NCBI GenBank assembly: GCA_903871435.1
Contig: CAIQGU010000229.1
Location: 1 to 10,679, forward strand
Direction: 5' to 3'
Length of the DNA: 10,679 nt
Source: an uncultured Burkholderiales bacterium
GTDB lineage: Bacteria; Pseudomonadota; Gammaproteobacteria; Burkholderiales; Burkholderiaceae_F
Below the pieces are notes generated by a model. That model was not told where the DNA came from, made no database searches, and worked only from the letters and a program-made list of their open reading frames with translations. A program made the position numbers and the translations under genes. How positions within the stretch are numbered: position 1 is the first letter of the stretch; each line of letters starts with the position of its first letter. Positions 7,535 through 10,679 of the stretch are shown one piece after another.

Positions 7535-7574
7535 TCACCCTCTCCCCCCGGAAGGGGGGAGAGGGTCGGGGTGA
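7535..7574. repeat. REP-like palindromic element
   Basis: A 13-bp perfect stem pairs ACCCTCTCCCCCC (7537-7549) with GGGGGGAGAGGGT (7554-7566) around a GGAA loop. It is followed by CGGGGTGA, which mirrors the TCACCC at the left edge. The pattern CTCACCCTCTCCC...GGGAGAGGGTCGGGGTGA matches a dispersed intergenic palindrome I recall from many GC-rich proteobacterial genomes. One copy is present here, so repeat status is inferred from that pattern and not from copies in the window. It could also stop or slow transcription from the antiporter gene. Confidence 0.65.
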
Positions 7575-8382
7575 AGGGGTAGCGGAAAGATGACGGTAAA
7601 TCCCGTTTGTGCCACGATGACCACCACCCCATCAAGCGAAAGCGAGCCCGCATGACCGATTCCGGATACGGCCCGATACAGCCCAGGACCGGCCTGCCGG
7701 CCTCGCGCGGCCTGCAATGGTGGTCCAATGCCATCGCCTGGCTATTCGGCGGCACACAGCAGGCCGGCACCTGGGTGCTGATGACGCTCGTCTACCTGCT
7801 GCTGTCGCTGTTGCTCCACTTCATTCCGCTGATCGGCTCCGTGGCGTCGATCCCGCTCAATTTCGTCTTTTCCGGCGGCCTGCTGCTGGCAGCCAGCCGC
7901 TCGGCACGCGCAGAGGCACCCGCCTTCGCGGACCTCTTCGCCGGATTCGGACCACGCGCCGGCCAGTTGATCGCGGGCGGAGCACTGGTTCTGGTGGGCT
8001 ACCTGGCGGTTTTCGCGGCTCTGCTCGTGGTGGGCATCGGGGCGGCGATCTCGGCATTCGCCGGCAGCGTCCTGACCAATATGACGCTCCCCAACCCGGC
8101 GGCATGGAGTATCGGGCTGGGAACGGTGGGCGTGGTTTTTCTGTGCCTGCTGGCGCTGATACCGATATCACTGGCGGCGTGGTTGGCGCCGGCGCTGATC
8201 ATGCTGCGCGGCGTGCCGCCCGTCGACGCGCTCCGGATGAGCCTGGCCGCCGGCTGGCGCAATCCGGGGGCGGTCACCGTCTATGGCTTGGTGGGAATCT
8301 TTTTCGCGTTCATCGCCACCCTGCTGCTGATGATGGGGTGGCTGGTGGTGGTGCCCTTGATCTTTCTTTCCAGCTACGCGGC

Positions 8383-10679
<2,297 letters not shown>

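Overview
The window is GC-rich chromosomal DNA with a housekeeping, LPS-centred gene set. The LptA style (a central RQDxxGYQY stretch and a Pro-rich tail), the RpoN, KdsC and LptB sequences, a BPSS1780-type membrane protein, and a CPA2 antiporter beside kdsD all point to a betaproteobacterium. Burkholderiales, perhaps an Alcaligenaceae relative, is my best guess. This placement rests on remembered family sequences and not on a search.

Left half, minus strand (1-5335): a compact operon reads kdsD-kdsC-lptC-lptA-lptB-rpoN. KdsD and KdsC carry out two steps of Kdo synthesis (isomerisation of Ru5P to A5P, then dephosphorylation of Kdo-8-P). LptC, LptA and LptB are parts of the machine that moves finished LPS from the inner to the outer membrane. 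RpoN is sigma-54 and is cut by the left window edge just before its RpoN box. The first five genes are joined by stop/start overlaps of 1, 8, 4 and 4 nt, so they are probably translationally coupled. Only rpoN is set off, by 69 nt.

Middle, plus strand (5506-8425): a 663-residue CPA2 cation:proton antiporter with cytoplasmic RCK domains is transcribed divergently from kdsD across about 170 nt. After it come two strong hairpins, one of them REP-like, and then a 257-residue polytopic membrane protein of the BPSS1780 type.

Right part, minus strand (8383-10679): uvrA, lacking roughly its first 190 residues outside the window. Its 3' end overlaps the convergent membrane-protein gene by 43 nt.

I see no phage, IS, CRISPR, tRNA or defence genes and no convincing sign of a new system. 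The points worth a second look are local: the hairpin/REP element, the convergent overlap with an extended UvrA tail, low-complexity insertions in RpoN and UvrA, and unusual termini on LptA and KdsC.
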